Source: Pseudomonas sp. RIT-562 (GTDB taxonomy: Bacteria > Pseudomonadota > Gammaproteobacteria > Pseudomonadales > Pseudomonadaceae). From it: a stretch of 64,000 nt of DNA. The translations under genes and the position numbers were made by a program. Location: positions 1 through 64,000 of the forward strand of contig NZ_JAPJIV010000015.1 in NCBI RefSeq assembly GCF_026241895.1, given 5' to 3'. Position 1 is the first letter of the stretch. Each line of letters starts with the position of its first letter. The notes under the pieces were generated by a model. That model saw only the letters and a program-made list of their open reading frames with translations, ran no database searches and was not told the DNA's origin. Shown piece by piece: positions 8,387 through 17,090 of this stretch.

Positions 8387-8881
8387 CTAGAACACCTCGG
8401 TGACAGCAAACTGTTGCCGGGTTCCCGCCACCAGAATGTCCACTTCGTCCCCTTCGAACTTGCCCAGCAGGCTTTTGCCCAGGGGCGAGCGGGGGGTGAT
8501 GACGGTAATGATCTGCCCCACCATATCGATCTTCAACCCGGCCGCGTCGGGCGCGAGGAACAGCCACTGCTCGCGACCTTTCTCGTCCTCCAACCCCAGC
8601 AAGGCACCGACTTCAATGCCGCGTTGTTCGTCATAGGCCCGCAGGTTCAGGTTCTGGCACAGGGCCAGTGACTGCCTGATTTCTTCTACGCGCCTGGCCT
8701 GGCCCGCAGCAAGGTAAGACGCTTCCAGGCCCAGGGTGTCGTATTTGTTCTCGGCGATATTTTCTTCGTGTGTGGCGGTCTCATAGGCGGTCTGCGCCGC
8801 GCGTTCGGCGATGTCGAGATCGATGCGCAGCTTGTCGAGTATCAATTGGTGAACGGTTTTCTTGTGCATGGCGGGTTTCAT
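8387..8881 (-). CDS. GreA/GreB-like transcription factor family protein
   Basis: The 164-residue protein has an N-terminal antiparallel coiled coil (residues 5-75, with acidic EENIAENKYDTLGLEASYLA at the tip) and a C-terminal FKBP-like domain containing SPLGKSLLGKFEGDEVDI. This is the arrangement of GreA/GreB factors, which reach into the RNA polymerase secondary channel. It is diverged from true GreA or GreB and may be a related channel-binding protein. The start ATG overlaps the stop of the upstream membrane protein gene (ATGA type); an in-frame ATG at 8869 is possible. Confidence 0.75.
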   Translation of the reverse strand: MKPAMHKKTVHQLILDKLRIDLDIAERAAQTAYETATHEENIAENKYDTLGLEASYLAAGQARRVEEIRQSLALCQNLNLRAYDEQRGIEVGALLGLEDEKGREQWLFLAPDAAGLKIDMVGQIITVITPRSPLGKSLLGKFEGDEVDILVAGTRQQFAVTEVF

Positions 8882-9297
8882 CAATCGCAGAATTGCTGGA
8901 CGTTGGCGCGGCTTTTTTCGCTCGGTGCGTTCTGGTCCTGCTGCAGCCAGAACTGGCATTTCGGGTTGGCCAGGTTGCGGCTGCTGCCACGGGCCTGATC
9001 CAGTCGTTGCTGTTGCTCGTTCTTGCGCAGGTTCTCCTCGTATTGCTCGAACAGCGGACTCTGCGGCGGAATGTCGGGCCGCGGTTGCGTCACCTCCGGC
9101 ACCGGCGGCCTGGCGAGTTGTTCCACTGCTGCAGCCACGGGTGCCAACTGCGTGCTGAACAACAGGCGTGAGGCCAGCCAGCAGGTCAGCGCGATGGCGA
9201 GGAATCCAAGCCACAGGCCCAAGGCAATGCTGGCACTCAGTTGCAGCACGTTGAGTCGTACGGCAAGTGCGCGGCGCGGGTTGGGGCGGTAGGGCAT
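8881..9297 (-). CDS. small membrane protein of unknown function
   Basis: The 138-residue protein has a basic N-terminus (MPYRPNPRRALAVRLNVLQL), one long hydrophobic segment at about residues 21-48 (ASIALGLWLGFLAIALTCWL), and a proline-rich then glutamine/arginine-rich periplasmic or cytoplasmic tail containing two Cys (CQFWLQQDQ and QQFCD) that could form a disulphide. I do not recognise a family. It overlaps the Gre-like gene by a few bases and probably forms an operon with it. Confidence 0.7.
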   Translation of the reverse strand: MPYRPNPRRALAVRLNVLQLSASIALGLWLGFLAIALTCWLASRLLFSTQLAPVAAAVEQLARPPVPEVTQPRPDIPPQSPLFEQYEENLRKNEQQQRLDQARGSSRNLANPKCQFWLQQDQNAPSEKSRANVQQFCD

Positions 9298-9421
9298 GGC
9301 GGCCTCCTGGCGGCTGGTTGCGAGCGATGGGCGATTGTCGCATGAAGATTAATCGCCGTCGGCTCTTCTGCGCGGGGTAATTTATGCGGACAATCGCCAC
9401 CTTTGCCAACGGGAGCCTGGA

Positions 9422-10564
9422 ATGCCTGAAACGAACACCCGCTGGGACATCTTCTGCACCGTGGTCGACAACTATGGCGACATCGGGGTGACGTGGCGGC
9501 TGGCCCGGCAACTGGTAGCCGAGCATTCGGTACAGGTGCGCCTGTGGGTCGATGACCTGCGTGCCTTCGAGCGGATGTGCCCGCAGATCGACATCCAGCT
9601 GGCGCAGCAATGGCAACAAGGGGTGGAGGTGCGACACTGGCCTGCGCAATGGCAGCCGGTCGAGGCGGCTGATGTGGTGATCGCCGCGTTTGCCTGTCAG
9701 TTGCCGACGCTTTACATGGATGCCATGGCTGCGCGCGAGCAGTCACCCCTGTGGCTAAACCTTGATTACCTCAGCGCCGAAGACTGGGTGGTGGGTTGCC
9801 ACGGTTTGCCTTCGGTTAAATACCGCCACGTGCAGAAGTACTTTTTCTTCCCGGGGTTTCGCAAGGACACGGGCGGCTTGCTGCGCGAGCGCGACTTGCT
9901 CGAGCGACGCCGGCAATTCCAGCAAGATGCCCAAGCCCAGAGCGATTTCCTGCGCAGCCTGGGCATCGATCGAGTCCCGGGTAGCCAGTTGATATCGCTG
10001 TTCGCCTATGAGAATGCCGGGTTGGCCAGCTGGCTTGATTGCCTTGCGAGCGATTCGACACCCTCGCACATGTTGGTGCCCGAAGGGCGGATCCTTGGCG
10101 ACGTCGAACGCTGGCTCGGCGTTGCAGGGCTCGCAGCAGGCGACGTGCATGTGCGCGACGCTTTGACCGTGCAGGTGCTGCCATTCGTCCGACAGGATCA
10201 ATACGATCTGCTGCTGTGGAGCTGCGATTTTAATGCTGTGCGCGGCGAGGACTCGTTCGTGCGCGCCCAATGGGCGGGTCGTCCGCTGCTGTGGCACATC
10301 TATCGGCAGGACGAAGATATCCACCTGGACAAGCTCGAAGCTTTCCTCACTTTGTACACCAAAGGCCTGTCGCCAGCGGCGAGTGAGGCGATCAGCGGTC
10401 TGTGGCGAGCCTGGAATCACGGTGCAACAATGACCGATCACTGGCATGCCACCCGCAAATGCGCGCCAGAACTGCAGCATCACGCCGAAGCGTGGTGTCT
10501 GGAACAGGCCTTGCAAGATGATCTTGCCGCGGCGCTGGTACAGTTTTATGTAAATTGGATATGA
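9422..10564 (+). CDS. earP: EF-P arginine 32 rhamnosyltransferase
   Basis: The 380-residue protein begins MPETNTRWDIFCTVVDNYGD and continues IGVTWRLARQL, the hallmark of EarP (formerly DUF2331). The enzyme is an inverting GT-B glycosyltransferase that moves rhamnose from dTDP-L-rhamnose to Arg32 of elongation factor P, with Asp in the VVDNYGDIG segment as the candidate catalytic base. Further EarP features are LNLDYLSAEDW and WSCDFNAVRGEDSFVRAQWAG. Its substrate gene efp follows 48 bp downstream, as in P. aeruginosa. Confidence 0.95.
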   Translation: MPETNTRWDIFCTVVDNYGDIGVTWRLARQLVAEHSVQVRLWVDDLRAFERMCPQIDIQLAQQWQQGVEVRHWPAQWQPVEAADVVIAAFACQLPTLYMDAMAAREQSPLWLNLDYLSAEDWVVGCHGLPSVKYRHVQKYFFFPGFRKDTGGLLRERDLLERRRQFQQDAQAQSDFLRSLGIDRVPGSQLISLFAYENAGLASWLDCLASDSTPSHMLVPEGRILGDVERWLGVAGLAAGDVHVRDALTVQVLPFVRQDQYDLLLWSCDFNAVRGEDSFVRAQWAGRPLLWHIYRQDEDIHLDKLEAFLTLYTKGLSPAASEAISGLWRAWNHGATMTDHWHATRKCAPELQHHAEAWCLEQALQDDLAAALVQFYVNWI

Positions 10565-10612
10565 TACGCGGCCTAGATTTTTGTAAATCCCATCCAAATT
10601 CGGATATTCGCA

Positions 10613-11182
10613 ATGAAAACTGGTAAAGAACTGAAACCCGGTACCGTGATCCGTCTCGAAAACGATCCTTGGCTGGTTCAGAAAGCTGAATTCACCAAAT
10701 CCGGTCGTAACAGCGCGATCATGAAGACCAAGCTGAAAAACCTGCTGACCGGTTACAAGACCGAGATCGTTTACAGCGCCGACGACAAACTGGACGACGT
10801 AATCCTCGACCGCAAAGAAGCGACCCTGTCGTTCATCAGCGGCGACACCTACACGTTCATGGACACCACTGACTACACCATGTACGAGCTGAACGCTGAA
10901 GACATCGAAGCCGTTCTGCCTTTCGTTGAAGAAGGCATGACCGATGTTTGCGAAGCGATCTTCTTCGAAGAGCGTCTGGTTTCCGTAGAGCTGCCGACCA
11001 CTATCGTGCGTCAGGTTGACTACACCGAAGGTTCCGCTCGCGGTGACACTTCCGGCAAGGTGATGAAGCCTGCCAAACTGAAGAACGGTACCGAGCTGTC
11101 GGTTGCTGACTTCATCGAAATCGGCGACATGATCGAGATCGATACCCGCGAAGGCGGTTCCTACAAAGGCCGTGCTAAATAA
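10613..11182 (+). CDS. efp: elongation factor P
   Basis: The 189-residue protein has the three beta-barrel domains of EF-P. The loop that reaches the peptidyl-transferase centre reads TKSGRNSA, placing Arg at residue 32 rather than Lys34-type sequence. This is the version modified by EarP, encoded just upstream. EF-P relieves ribosome stalling at polyproline. No strong ribosome site is visible before ATG 10613. Codon use is strongly biased towards C/T-ending common codons, as in highly expressed genes, and the gene ends at a clear terminator. Confidence 0.98.
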   Translation: MKTGKELKPGTVIRLENDPWLVQKAEFTKSGRNSAIMKTKLKNLLTGYKTEIVYSADDKLDDVILDRKEATLSFISGDTYTFMDTTDYTMYELNAEDIEAVLPFVEEGMTDVCEAIFFEERLVSVELPTTIVRQVDYTEGSARGDTSGKVMKPAKLKNGTELSVADFIEIGDMIEIDTREGGSYKGRAK

Positions 11183-11203
11183 GCACAGCTTGAGGAATGA
11201 AAA

Positions 11204-11231
11204 AGCCCGACCATTGAGTCGGGCTTTTTTG
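11204..11231 (+). terminator. terminator of efp
   Basis: The stem AGCCCGAC / GTCGGGCT (11204-11211 with 11218-11225) has a 6-nt loop and is followed by T residues. The preceding AAAA allows activity for the converging ohr transcript as well. Confidence 0.88.
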
Positions 11232-11256
11232 TGTCTGCTTGAAAGATAGCTGGCGC

Positions 11257-11676
11257 TTAAACCGTCACATGCAGACGCACATCCACATTGCCACGGGTCG
11301 CATTCGAATACGGGCATACCTGGTGAGCGGCATCCACCAGCGACTGCGCATCGGCCTGCTCAAGGCCCGGCAAGCTGATATGCAGGTCGATGTCCAGACC
11401 AAAACCGCCAGGGATCTGGCCGATGCCGACATGGGCGGTAATTGACGCGTCGTTGGGGATGCTGCGCTTGGTCTGGCTGGCCACGAATTTCAGGGCGCCG
11501 ATAAAGCAGGCGGAGTAGCCGGCTGCGAACAGTTGCTCGGGGTTAGTCGCAGCGCCGCCGGCACCGCCGAGCTCTTTAGGAGTGGCGAGCTTGACGTCGA
11601 GGACGTTGTCGCTGGAAACCGCACGACCATCACGGCCGCCAGTGGAGGTTGCGATTGCGGTGTAGAGAGTTTGCAT
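11257..11676 (-). CDS. ohr: organic hydroperoxide resistance protein Ohr
   Basis: The 139-residue protein of the OsmC/Ohr family has the two reactive cysteines in FAAGYSACFIGALKFV and in QVCPYSNATRGN. These reduce organic peroxides using lipoylated partners. The start MQTLYTAIATSTGGRDGRAV matches Ohr proteins. The gene is followed on the same strand by its regulator gene ohrR, and the region upstream has GCGCTAA palindromes expected for OhrR binding. Confidence 0.95.
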   Translation of the reverse strand: MQTLYTAIATSTGGRDGRAVSSDNVLDVKLATPKELGGAGGAATNPEQLFAAGYSACFIGALKFVASQTKRSIPNDASITAHVGIGQIPGGFGLDIDLHISLPGLEQADAQSLVDAAHQVCPYSNATRGNVDVRLHVTV

Positions 11677-11705
11677 GATGAAAGCCTCGCCAGATCTGAT
11701 GGATT

Positions 11706-11769
11706 TCGCGCTAACTGTTTGCGCGCTAAGTAAGTGCGAAATGAATGTATCGCGCTAATAGTTAGCGCG
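11706..11769. promoter_or_regulatory. candidate OhrR operators upstream of ohr
   Basis: The sequence CGCGCTAA-TAG-TTAGCGCG (11751-11769) is an 8-bp perfect inverted repeat, and two further copies of GCGCTAA occur in direct orientation at 11708-11714 and 11723-11729. They lie 30-95 bp upstream of the ohr start. OhrR-type MarR repressors bind AT-centred palindromes in this position; the match of site to protein is inferred from proximity. Confidence 0.65.
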
Positions 11770-11830
11770 CAAGATAAATTTCGAAAATTGTTATCGCCGG
11801 GATCCTACACAATTGTGTTGATCCTTAGGA

Positions 11831-11895
11831 CGCCATCGGGAGCAAGCTTTGCTCCCATAAAGCTTTGCTCTCCCACAAAGGCTTGCTCGCACATT
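11831..11895. repeat. degenerate REP-type element between ohr and ohrR
   Basis: The stretch carries CATCGGGAGCAAGCTTTGCTCCCAT followed by AAAGCTTTGCTCTCCCACAAAGGCTTGCTCGCA, which repeats the AGCAAGC...GCTTGCTC core of the other palindromes. The copies are rearranged and imperfect. It lies in the only gap between ohr and ohrR. Confidence 0.5.
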
Positions 11896-11905
11896 GTGCG
11901 CGCTT

Positions 11906-12367
11906 TCAGAGGCTATCCTGCAAGTGACTGCGCAACTCCTGCAACTCTGCCTGCAGTTTCTGCAGCTGCTGCAAGGTCTGCCCACTCGCCCCCAGGATGC
12001 ACTGCGGAATATCCCGCGCCTGGTCCCGCAACGCGCGGCCTGGCCCGGTCAACTCGACAATCACCACCCGCTCATCCTCGCGGCTGCGGGTACGGCTGAG
12101 CAAACCCTCGACTTCAAGGCGCTTGAGCAGCGGCGTCAGCGATCCGGGATCGGTCAACAGCCGGGCGCTGATCTCGCTCACGGTCAAGCCATCGCGCTCC
12201 CACAACACCAGCATCGCCAGGTACTGCGGATAGGTCAGGCCCAGAGCCTGCAGCAGCGGTTTGTAAACCTTGGTCATCATCAGCGAAGTGGAGTGCAGGG
12301 CGAAACACACCTGGTTGTCCAGCAGCAGGTGGTCACAGTTATCCGGGGTGTTGCGCTTGTCAGTCAT
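11906..12367 (-). CDS. ohrR: MarR-family organic-peroxide sensor OhrR
   Basis: The 153-residue winged-helix protein contains LLLDNQVCFALHSTS, where the single N-terminal Cys is the peroxide-sensing residue of OhrR, followed by YPQYLAMLVLWERDGLTVSE and the recognition region LTDPGSLTPLLKRLEVEGLL with the wing SREDERVVIVELT. Oxidation releases it from the ohr promoter. I set the start at ATG 12367, which has AAGG upstream; ATG 12397 gives ten extra residues. It is downstream of a LysR gene on the same strand. Confidence 0.92.
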   Translation of the reverse strand: MTDKRNTPDNCDHLLLDNQVCFALHSTSLMMTKVYKPLLQALGLTYPQYLAMLVLWERDGLTVSEISARLLTDPGSLTPLLKRLEVEGLLSRTRSREDERVVIVELTGPGRALRDQARDIPQCILGASGQTLQQLQKLQAELQELRSHLQDSL

Positions 12368-12436
12368 TTCAAAACCTTGATCAGTGATCGTCATCAATCT
12401 AGTGGGCGAATCTTTAATGCGCCAGATAATTCGCGG

Positions 12437-13396
12437 TCAGTGCCGGCCCAGATTGTTCTGCAGCGCCAGATCCCATGGAGGTATCGGGCTGAAACGGGTC
12501 TTCAGGTACTCCAGCAGCAAACGACTGCGTGGGTTGGGTTGCTGCTCCAGGCGCAACGCGTAGATCCCCGTGCTTTCCGGAGCCGGCAGGCCGCTGTCGC
12601 AAAACAGCGGTTGCAGTTCGCCGCGCAGCAGGTATTCGCTGGCGAGCCAGGTGGGCAAATGGGCGATGCCCAGCCCGGCCAGCGCGCCGCACACCAACGC
12701 CTCGGCATTGTTGGCACTCATGCGGATGCGCGCCGGGCGGTGCAGTTGCAGCTGACCGTCACGTTCGAAGCGCCAGGCGAAGGGCGGAGCCAGGCCGTCC
12801 CAGTCCAGGCCGTCATGTTCGATCAGCTGCGCCGGGTCGCTCGGTACGCCACGATGCTTGAGGTAGGCCGGGCTCGCACAGGCGATGCGCACCATGCGCG
12901 CCAGTGGCGTGGCAACCAGGCGGGTGTCGGCCATTTGCCCGGCGCGTAGCACCAGGTCGACCTTGCCCAGGTTCAAGCCCTGCATATCGACAAAACTGTC
13001 GATCAGATGCAGTTGCACGTCGAGGCCAGGGTAGAGCATCAGGAAGTCTGCAATCACCGGCGCCAGATGCCGCCGCCCGAACGCGGCAGGTGCATCAATG
13101 CGGATCAAGCCCTCCGGTGCACTGCTCAGGGAAACGGCTTCGGCCCGCGCCAGGCGCAGTTCCGTGACGATCCGCCGTGCACGCTCGGCAAACGCCAGGC
13201 CTGCCGGCGTCGCCCGCACCGCGTGGGTGCTGCGAATGAACAGCTGGCTGCCGACGGCGTTTTCCAGGCTATCGATACGCCGGGCCACTGCGGAGGGTGT
13301 CAGCGGATATCGGCGGGAAGCGGCGGAAAAACTGCCGGTTTCCAGCACATCGAGGAACAGCGCAAGCTGTTCGGTTAACTGGTTGGGGTTCATCAT
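12437..13396 (-). CDS. LysR-family transcriptional regulator
   Basis: The 319-residue protein has an N-terminal HTH (LTEQLALFLDVLETGSFSAA, then SAVARRIDSLENAVG) and a substrate-binding domain (LIRIDAPAAFGRRHLAPVI). It belongs to the large CrgA-like group of LysR regulators. It is divergent from the broken TauE/SafE transporter gene, 104 bp away, and may control it. The target and ligand cannot be read from sequence. Two adjacent ATG codons (13396, 13393) are equally possible starts. Confidence 0.85.
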   Translation of the reverse strand: MMNPNQLTEQLALFLDVLETGSFSAASRRYPLTPSAVARRIDSLENAVGSQLFIRSTHAVRATPAGLAFAERARRIVTELRLARAEAVSLSSAPEGLIRIDAPAAFGRRHLAPVIADFLMLYPGLDVQLHLIDSFVDMQGLNLGKVDLVLRAGQMADTRLVATPLARMVRIACASPAYLKHRGVPSDPAQLIEHDGLDWDGLAPPFAWRFERDGQLQLHRPARIRMSANNAEALVCGALAGLGIAHLPTWLASEYLLRGELQPLFCDSGLPAPESTGIYALRLEQQPNPRSRLLLEYLKTRFSPIPPWDLALQNNLGRH

Positions 13397-13500
13397 CAGG
13401 CGCTTATGCGGATTTGGCACAGCCATTGTGCGTTGCTGTGCGTTTCACTGCCAGCCATGAATGCGTAGCATGAACCCCTGACTTCGACAGGAATGTGATC

Positions 13501-14249
13501 GTGATTGAGTTCTTGATGTATCTGCTGTTTGGCGCGGCCCTGGGCACCTTGGGAGGGCTGTTTGGCATCGGCGGCGGGTTGATCGCGATTCCATTGCTGG
13601 GGGTTTTTTTCGGGCTCGACCAGCAAATTGCCCAAGGTACGGCACTGGTCATGGTGGTACCGAACGTGATGCTGGCCTTAGGCGTTATCACCAACGCAAC
13701 CGCATCGAGTTGCGCCACGCGCTGCCGCTGGCCGTGATGGGCTTCTGTTTTGCCTGGATCGGCTCGATCTGGGCGGTAGGCATTGATGCGCAATCCATGC
13801 GCGCCGGATTTGTCGCATTCCTGGTCGCCCTGTCGGCCTATAACCTTGTCCGAATGTTCACCAGCAACCCGCCAGCCACTGCGCAAATGCGCTATTCATG
13901 GCACTGGCTGGGTGTACTTGGCGCAGCGTCCGGGACCATGGGCGGTCTGTTCGGAGTCGGTGGGGCGGTGGTGGCAACGCCGGTGTTGACCAGCGTGTTC
14001 GGTACTACTCAGGTCGTTGCCCAGGGATTGTCCCTGGCCTTGGCGCTGCCCAGCACCGGCGTGACATTGGTGACCTACGCCGTACACCATCAAGTGGACT
14101 GGATGATCGGCGTGCCGTTGGCCATCGGCGGCCTTTTGAGCATCAGCTGGGGAGTGAAGATTGCCCATGCGATGCCGGAGCGCCTGCTGCGCGGATTGTT
14201 CTGCGGTTTTCTGGTGCTCTGTGCGGTGATGCTCGCGTTTAAAGTTTAA
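13501..14249 (+). pseudogene. TauE/SafE-family anion exporter with a one-base deletion
   Basis: Two overlapping frames together encode one protein of about 249 residues. The first half reads IEFLMYLLFGAALGTLGGLF with GIGGGLIAIPLLGVF and VVPNVMLAL; the second resumes at HALPLAVMGFCFAWIGSIWA and includes the second family signature GTMGGLFGVGGAVVATPVL. Around 13680 the text GCCTTAGGCGTTATCACC must gain one base (for example TGG for a Trp codon) to restore ALxRYHQRN in frame. The family moves sulfite, sulfoacetate or other organosulfur anions. The start is GTG 13501 or 13495 with AGGA upstream. It could be a real mutation or a sequencing error. Confidence 0.85.
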
Positions 14250-15093
14250 AACCGTCGACTATATGTTCTGCCAGGCATTCGGTGATGGGCGAGGGGGTGT
14301 GCAGGTTGCGCACCAGCATGATGCTGGCCTCGGGCAGCTGCGGCAAACCTTCGGCCTCACCCAGAATGCGCATGTCCGGGGTGATCAGGCTTTCCAGCTG
14401 CGCGGTCACCGCCAGGCCGGCGCTGACCACTGCCATGATCGCCGACAGGCTGGAACTGTTGTAGGCCACCCGATAATCACGGCCCATGGCATCCAGTGCA
14501 TTGCACGCCCATAAGCGGCAGAAACAATCGCTGTTGAACATTGCCAGTGGTAACGGCGTCTGCTCGTGGGCACTGAAACATTGGGCTTCAGCCCAGACAA
14601 AACGCTCCTTGCGCAGCAGTTGGCCGATTTCGTTACCGGGTTCGCGGGTGACGATTGAGAGGTCAAGATCCTGGCGCAGCAACAATTGTTTTGATGGTTC
14701 GCAATGCACCTCGATCTGGATCAGCGGATAGGACTGGGCAAAGCGCCGCAGGATCCCCGGCAGAAAACGCATCACATAGTCATCCGGCGTGCCGATTCGC
14801 ACCATGCCCACCATGTGTGGTTCGCGCAGGGTGTTGAACACCTCGCTGTGCAGCTTGAGGATGCGCCTGGCGTAACCCAGCAGCACCTGGCCCTCGGCTG
14901 TCAGCCGCACCTGGCGCCCGTCGCGTTGAAAGAGCTGGCGCTGCAGCACGTCCTCTTCAAGCCGTTTCATTTGCATGCTCACGGCCGATTGAGTGCGATT
15001 GACCTGCTCGCCCGCGCGGGTGAAGCCACCCTGGTCAGCGATGGCGACGAAGGTGCGCAGCACTTCGGTATCGATACTTGGGTAGGCCGACAT
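14239..15093 (-). CDS. LysR-family transcriptional regulator next to DUF1127 genes
   Basis: The 284-residue regulator begins MSAYPSIDTEVLRTFVAIAD and continues QGGFTRAGEQVNRTQSAVSM, a standard LysR HTH, followed by the effector domain (MVRIGTPDDYVMRFLPGIL). It is divergent from a DUF1127 gene (start 15190, 96 bp away), an arrangement that often pairs a regulator with its target. Its 3' end overlaps the 3' end of the TauE/SafE remnant by 11 bp on the opposite strand. The ligand is unknown. Confidence 0.85.
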   Translation of the reverse strand: MSAYPSIDTEVLRTFVAIADQGGFTRAGEQVNRTQSAVSMQMKRLEEDVLQRQLFQRDGRQVRLTAEGQVLLGYARRILKLHSEVFNTLREPHMVGMVRIGTPDDYVMRFLPGILRRFAQSYPLIQIEVHCEPSKQLLLRQDLDLSIVTREPGNEIGQLLRKERFVWAEAQCFSAHEQTPLPLAMFNSDCFCRLWACNALDAMGRDYRVAYNSSSLSAIMAVVSAGLAVTAQLESLITPDMRILGEAEGLPQLPEASIMLVRNLHTPSPITECLAEHIVDGFKL

Positions 15094-15189
15094 ACATCAA
15101 TCTCCGAGATGTATTGCATAAGAAACATTCGTTGGATTGATCTTAGCGCCAGCGCGACACTTGAGCCATCCCAAACGGAGGGCAACAAG

Positions 15190-15411
15190 ATGAAAGGTCA
15201 ACACGCTGTCAACGCAGTCGAAAAACACTCCATCCATGTCGTATCGGATCTGCTGCACAAGCTGACCCGCTGGTACGAACTGCACCGCGAACGGGAGATG
15301 CTGGCGGGCATGAGCGATGAGGCCTTGAAGGACATTGGCCTGAGTCGCGCGGACGTGACGCAGGAAGCAGAGCGGCACTTCTGGCAGGACCCGATGAGCA
15401 ACGGTAAATGA
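15190..15411 (+). CDS. DUF1127 small basic protein (first copy)
   Basis: The 73-residue protein ends with the DUF1127 motif: LTRWYELHREREMLAGMSDE followed by ALKDIGLSRADVTQEAER. Members are short arginine-rich proteins with a YjiS-like domain; some bind RNA and affect phosphate or carbon metabolism in alphaproteobacteria, but the role in Pseudomonas is not settled. A strong ribosome site (GGAGGG, 15177-15182) precedes ATG 15190. A second copy follows 162 bp downstream. Confidence 0.88.
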   Translation: MKGQHAVNAVEKHSIHVVSDLLHKLTRWYELHREREMLAGMSDEALKDIGLSRADVTQEAERHFWQDPMSNGK

Positions 15412-15573
15412 TGGGTAATGCCCATCGTACATGCCTGGTCACAACCCCATGACACGCGGCGAAAGCCCGGGGAATGGGGTTTTTCATGGGCGGCAACAGG
15501 CGGTCATATTCAATCGCTGGAACATGGCAAGCAGCCCCTGAAAAATGTCGCCTCGATGTTGAGGAGCACCATC

Positions 15574-15792
15574 ATGAAACGGATGTTGATCGCAAGACCA
15601 GGTAACTTCATTTCCTTTTCCAGCGCATTGTCTGGGATAACTTCCCAGATCGGGCGTTGGCGCCAACTGAGCAGGGATCGCGCCGAGCTGGCGCGTTTGA
15701 GTGATGACTGTCTGCGGGATATCGGCTTGAGTCGATCTGACGTCAGGCGCGAATGTACCCGGCCATTCTGGGATGATCCACTCAAGCGATGA
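15574..15792 (+). CDS. DUF1127 small basic protein (second copy)
   Basis: The 72-residue protein ends with RWRQLSRDRAELARLSDDCL followed by RDIGLSRSDVRRECTRPFWD, clearly paralogous to the protein at 15190 (shared LxDIGLSRxDV and FWxDP). The N-terminal 30 residues differ between the two. GAGGAG at 15561-15566 is the ribosome site. The 162-bp gap contains a GC-rich stem (CCCGGGGAATGGGG region) and no other gene. Confidence 0.88.
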   Translation: MKRMLIARPGNFISFSSALSGITSQIGRWRQLSRDRAELARLSDDCLRDIGLSRSDVRRECTRPFWDDPLKR

Positions 15793-15859
15793 GTTGACGC
15801 CATTGGCGTTTCATCTGCGGACCGCTAAGGTGGGCACAGACCTCTACACGAGTCGTTGA

Positions 15860-17089
15860 ATGCCTACCTCCTCGCACTTCTCCTTGCTGCAAGCCAGGCG
15901 CCTGGCGTTGAGCGCCCAGGGTTTCGGCGGGCGTCAGCCGCCGGCCCTGGTCAAATCGACCCAGCTCAATCGATTGATCGAACGGCTGGGTATTCTGCAG
16001 ATCGATTCAGTCAATGCCCTGGTGCGTTCGCACTACCTTCCGCTGTTTTCGCGGCTGGGCAATTATTCGCCAGACTTGCTCGACCAGGCGGCCTGGAGTT
16101 CGGGCCGGCGCCGCACGCTGTTCGAATACTGGGGGCATGAGGCCTCGTTGCTGCCGTTGTCGATGTTCCCGATGATGCGCTGGAGGATGGCGCGGGCCTC
16201 CCGTGGCGAAGACATCTATCAGCAGCTGGCGCGATTTGGTCGCGAGCAGCAGGACACCATTCGCCGGGTGCTTGGCTCGGTTCAGCAGCTTGGCGCGTTG
16301 GGCGCAGGCAGCCTGTCAACCCGCGAGAATCGTGCCGGACCATGGTGGGACTGGAGCGCGGAAAAACACGCACTGGAATGGTTGTTTGCCGCCGGTGAAG
16401 TCACCGTCGCCGGACGGCGCGGATTCGAGCGACTGTACGACTTGCCAGAACGAGTCATTCCTTCGGCCATCCTGCGGCAACCCCTGCTTTCGGAAGCAGA
16501 GGCTCAACGCGCACTACTTAAACACGCAGCGAGTGCCTTGGGCGTGGCGACTGAAAAGGACTTGCGCGATTACTTCCGGCTCAACCCCGGCGATGCTCGT
16601 GCGCGCCTGGCGGAGTTGGTCGAGTCGGGCGAGTTGCTGATCTGTGAAGTGCAGGGCTGGAAACAAACCACTTACTGCTTGCCGCAGGCAAGGGTGTTGC
16701 GCAAGGTTGAAGCCAGTGCGCTGCTTTCGCCTTTCGATTCATTGATCTGGGAGCGCAGTCGCACCGAGCGCCTGTTCGATTTTCGCTACCGCCTGGAGAT
16801 TTACACGCCGCAAGCCAAGCGCGTGTATGGCTATTACGTGCTGCCATTCCTGCACAACGAACGCATCGCGGCGCGGGTCGATTTACGTGCCGAGCGAGCG
16901 TTGGGGCGGTTGGCTGTGCATGCAGTGCACGAGGAAGAGCCGGGGCTGGATGATGAGGGGATGTTCGCACTGGCGTTGAATCTGCGGCGCATGGCTGATT
17001 GGTTGGGGCTTGAGCGGGTGCAGTTGAATTGCCAGAGAGAGAGTGCGGGGCGGTTGCGCGAGGTATTGGCGAGGATTGGTTGCGTCTGA
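15860..17089 (+). CDS. YcaQ/AlkX-type DNA crosslink glycosylase
   Basis: The 409-residue protein belongs to the HTH_42 (winged-helix, formerly DUF1006) family. These are monofunctional DNA glycosylases that unhook interstrand crosslinks and excise bulky alkyl purines. The N-terminal LLQARRLALSAQGFGG is typical, and residues 47-49 read Gln-Ile-Asp in LGILQIDSVN, the QxD catalytic motif of the YcaQ branch (AlkZ-type antibiotic self-resistance enzymes have QxQ). Further family sequence is FEYWGHEASLLP and LSPFDSLIWERSRTERLFDF. It stands alone between a DUF1127 gene and a REP palindrome. Confidence 0.87.
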   Translation: MPTSSHFSLLQARRLALSAQGFGGRQPPALVKSTQLNRLIERLGILQIDSVNALVRSHYLPLFSRLGNYSPDLLDQAAWSSGRRRTLFEYWGHEASLLPLSMFPMMRWRMARASRGEDIYQQLARFGREQQDTIRRVLGSVQQLGALGAGSLSTRENRAGPWWDWSAEKHALEWLFAAGEVTVAGRRGFERLYDLPERVIPSAILRQPLLSEAEAQRALLKHAASALGVATEKDLRDYFRLNPGDARARLAELVESGELLICEVQGWKQTTYCLPQARVLRKVEASALLSPFDSLIWERSRTERLFDFRYRLEIYTPQAKRVYGYYVLPFLHNERIAARVDLRAERALGRLAVHAVHEEEPGLDDEGMFALALNLRRMADWLGLERVQLNCQRESAGRLREVLARIGCV

Positions 17090-17090
17090 C

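Noticed and set aside
9755..11317. Long minus-strand open frame (about 520 codons) opposite earP and efp
   Set aside because: It is antisense to two well-conserved genes and results from high GC and biased codon use; no family similarity.
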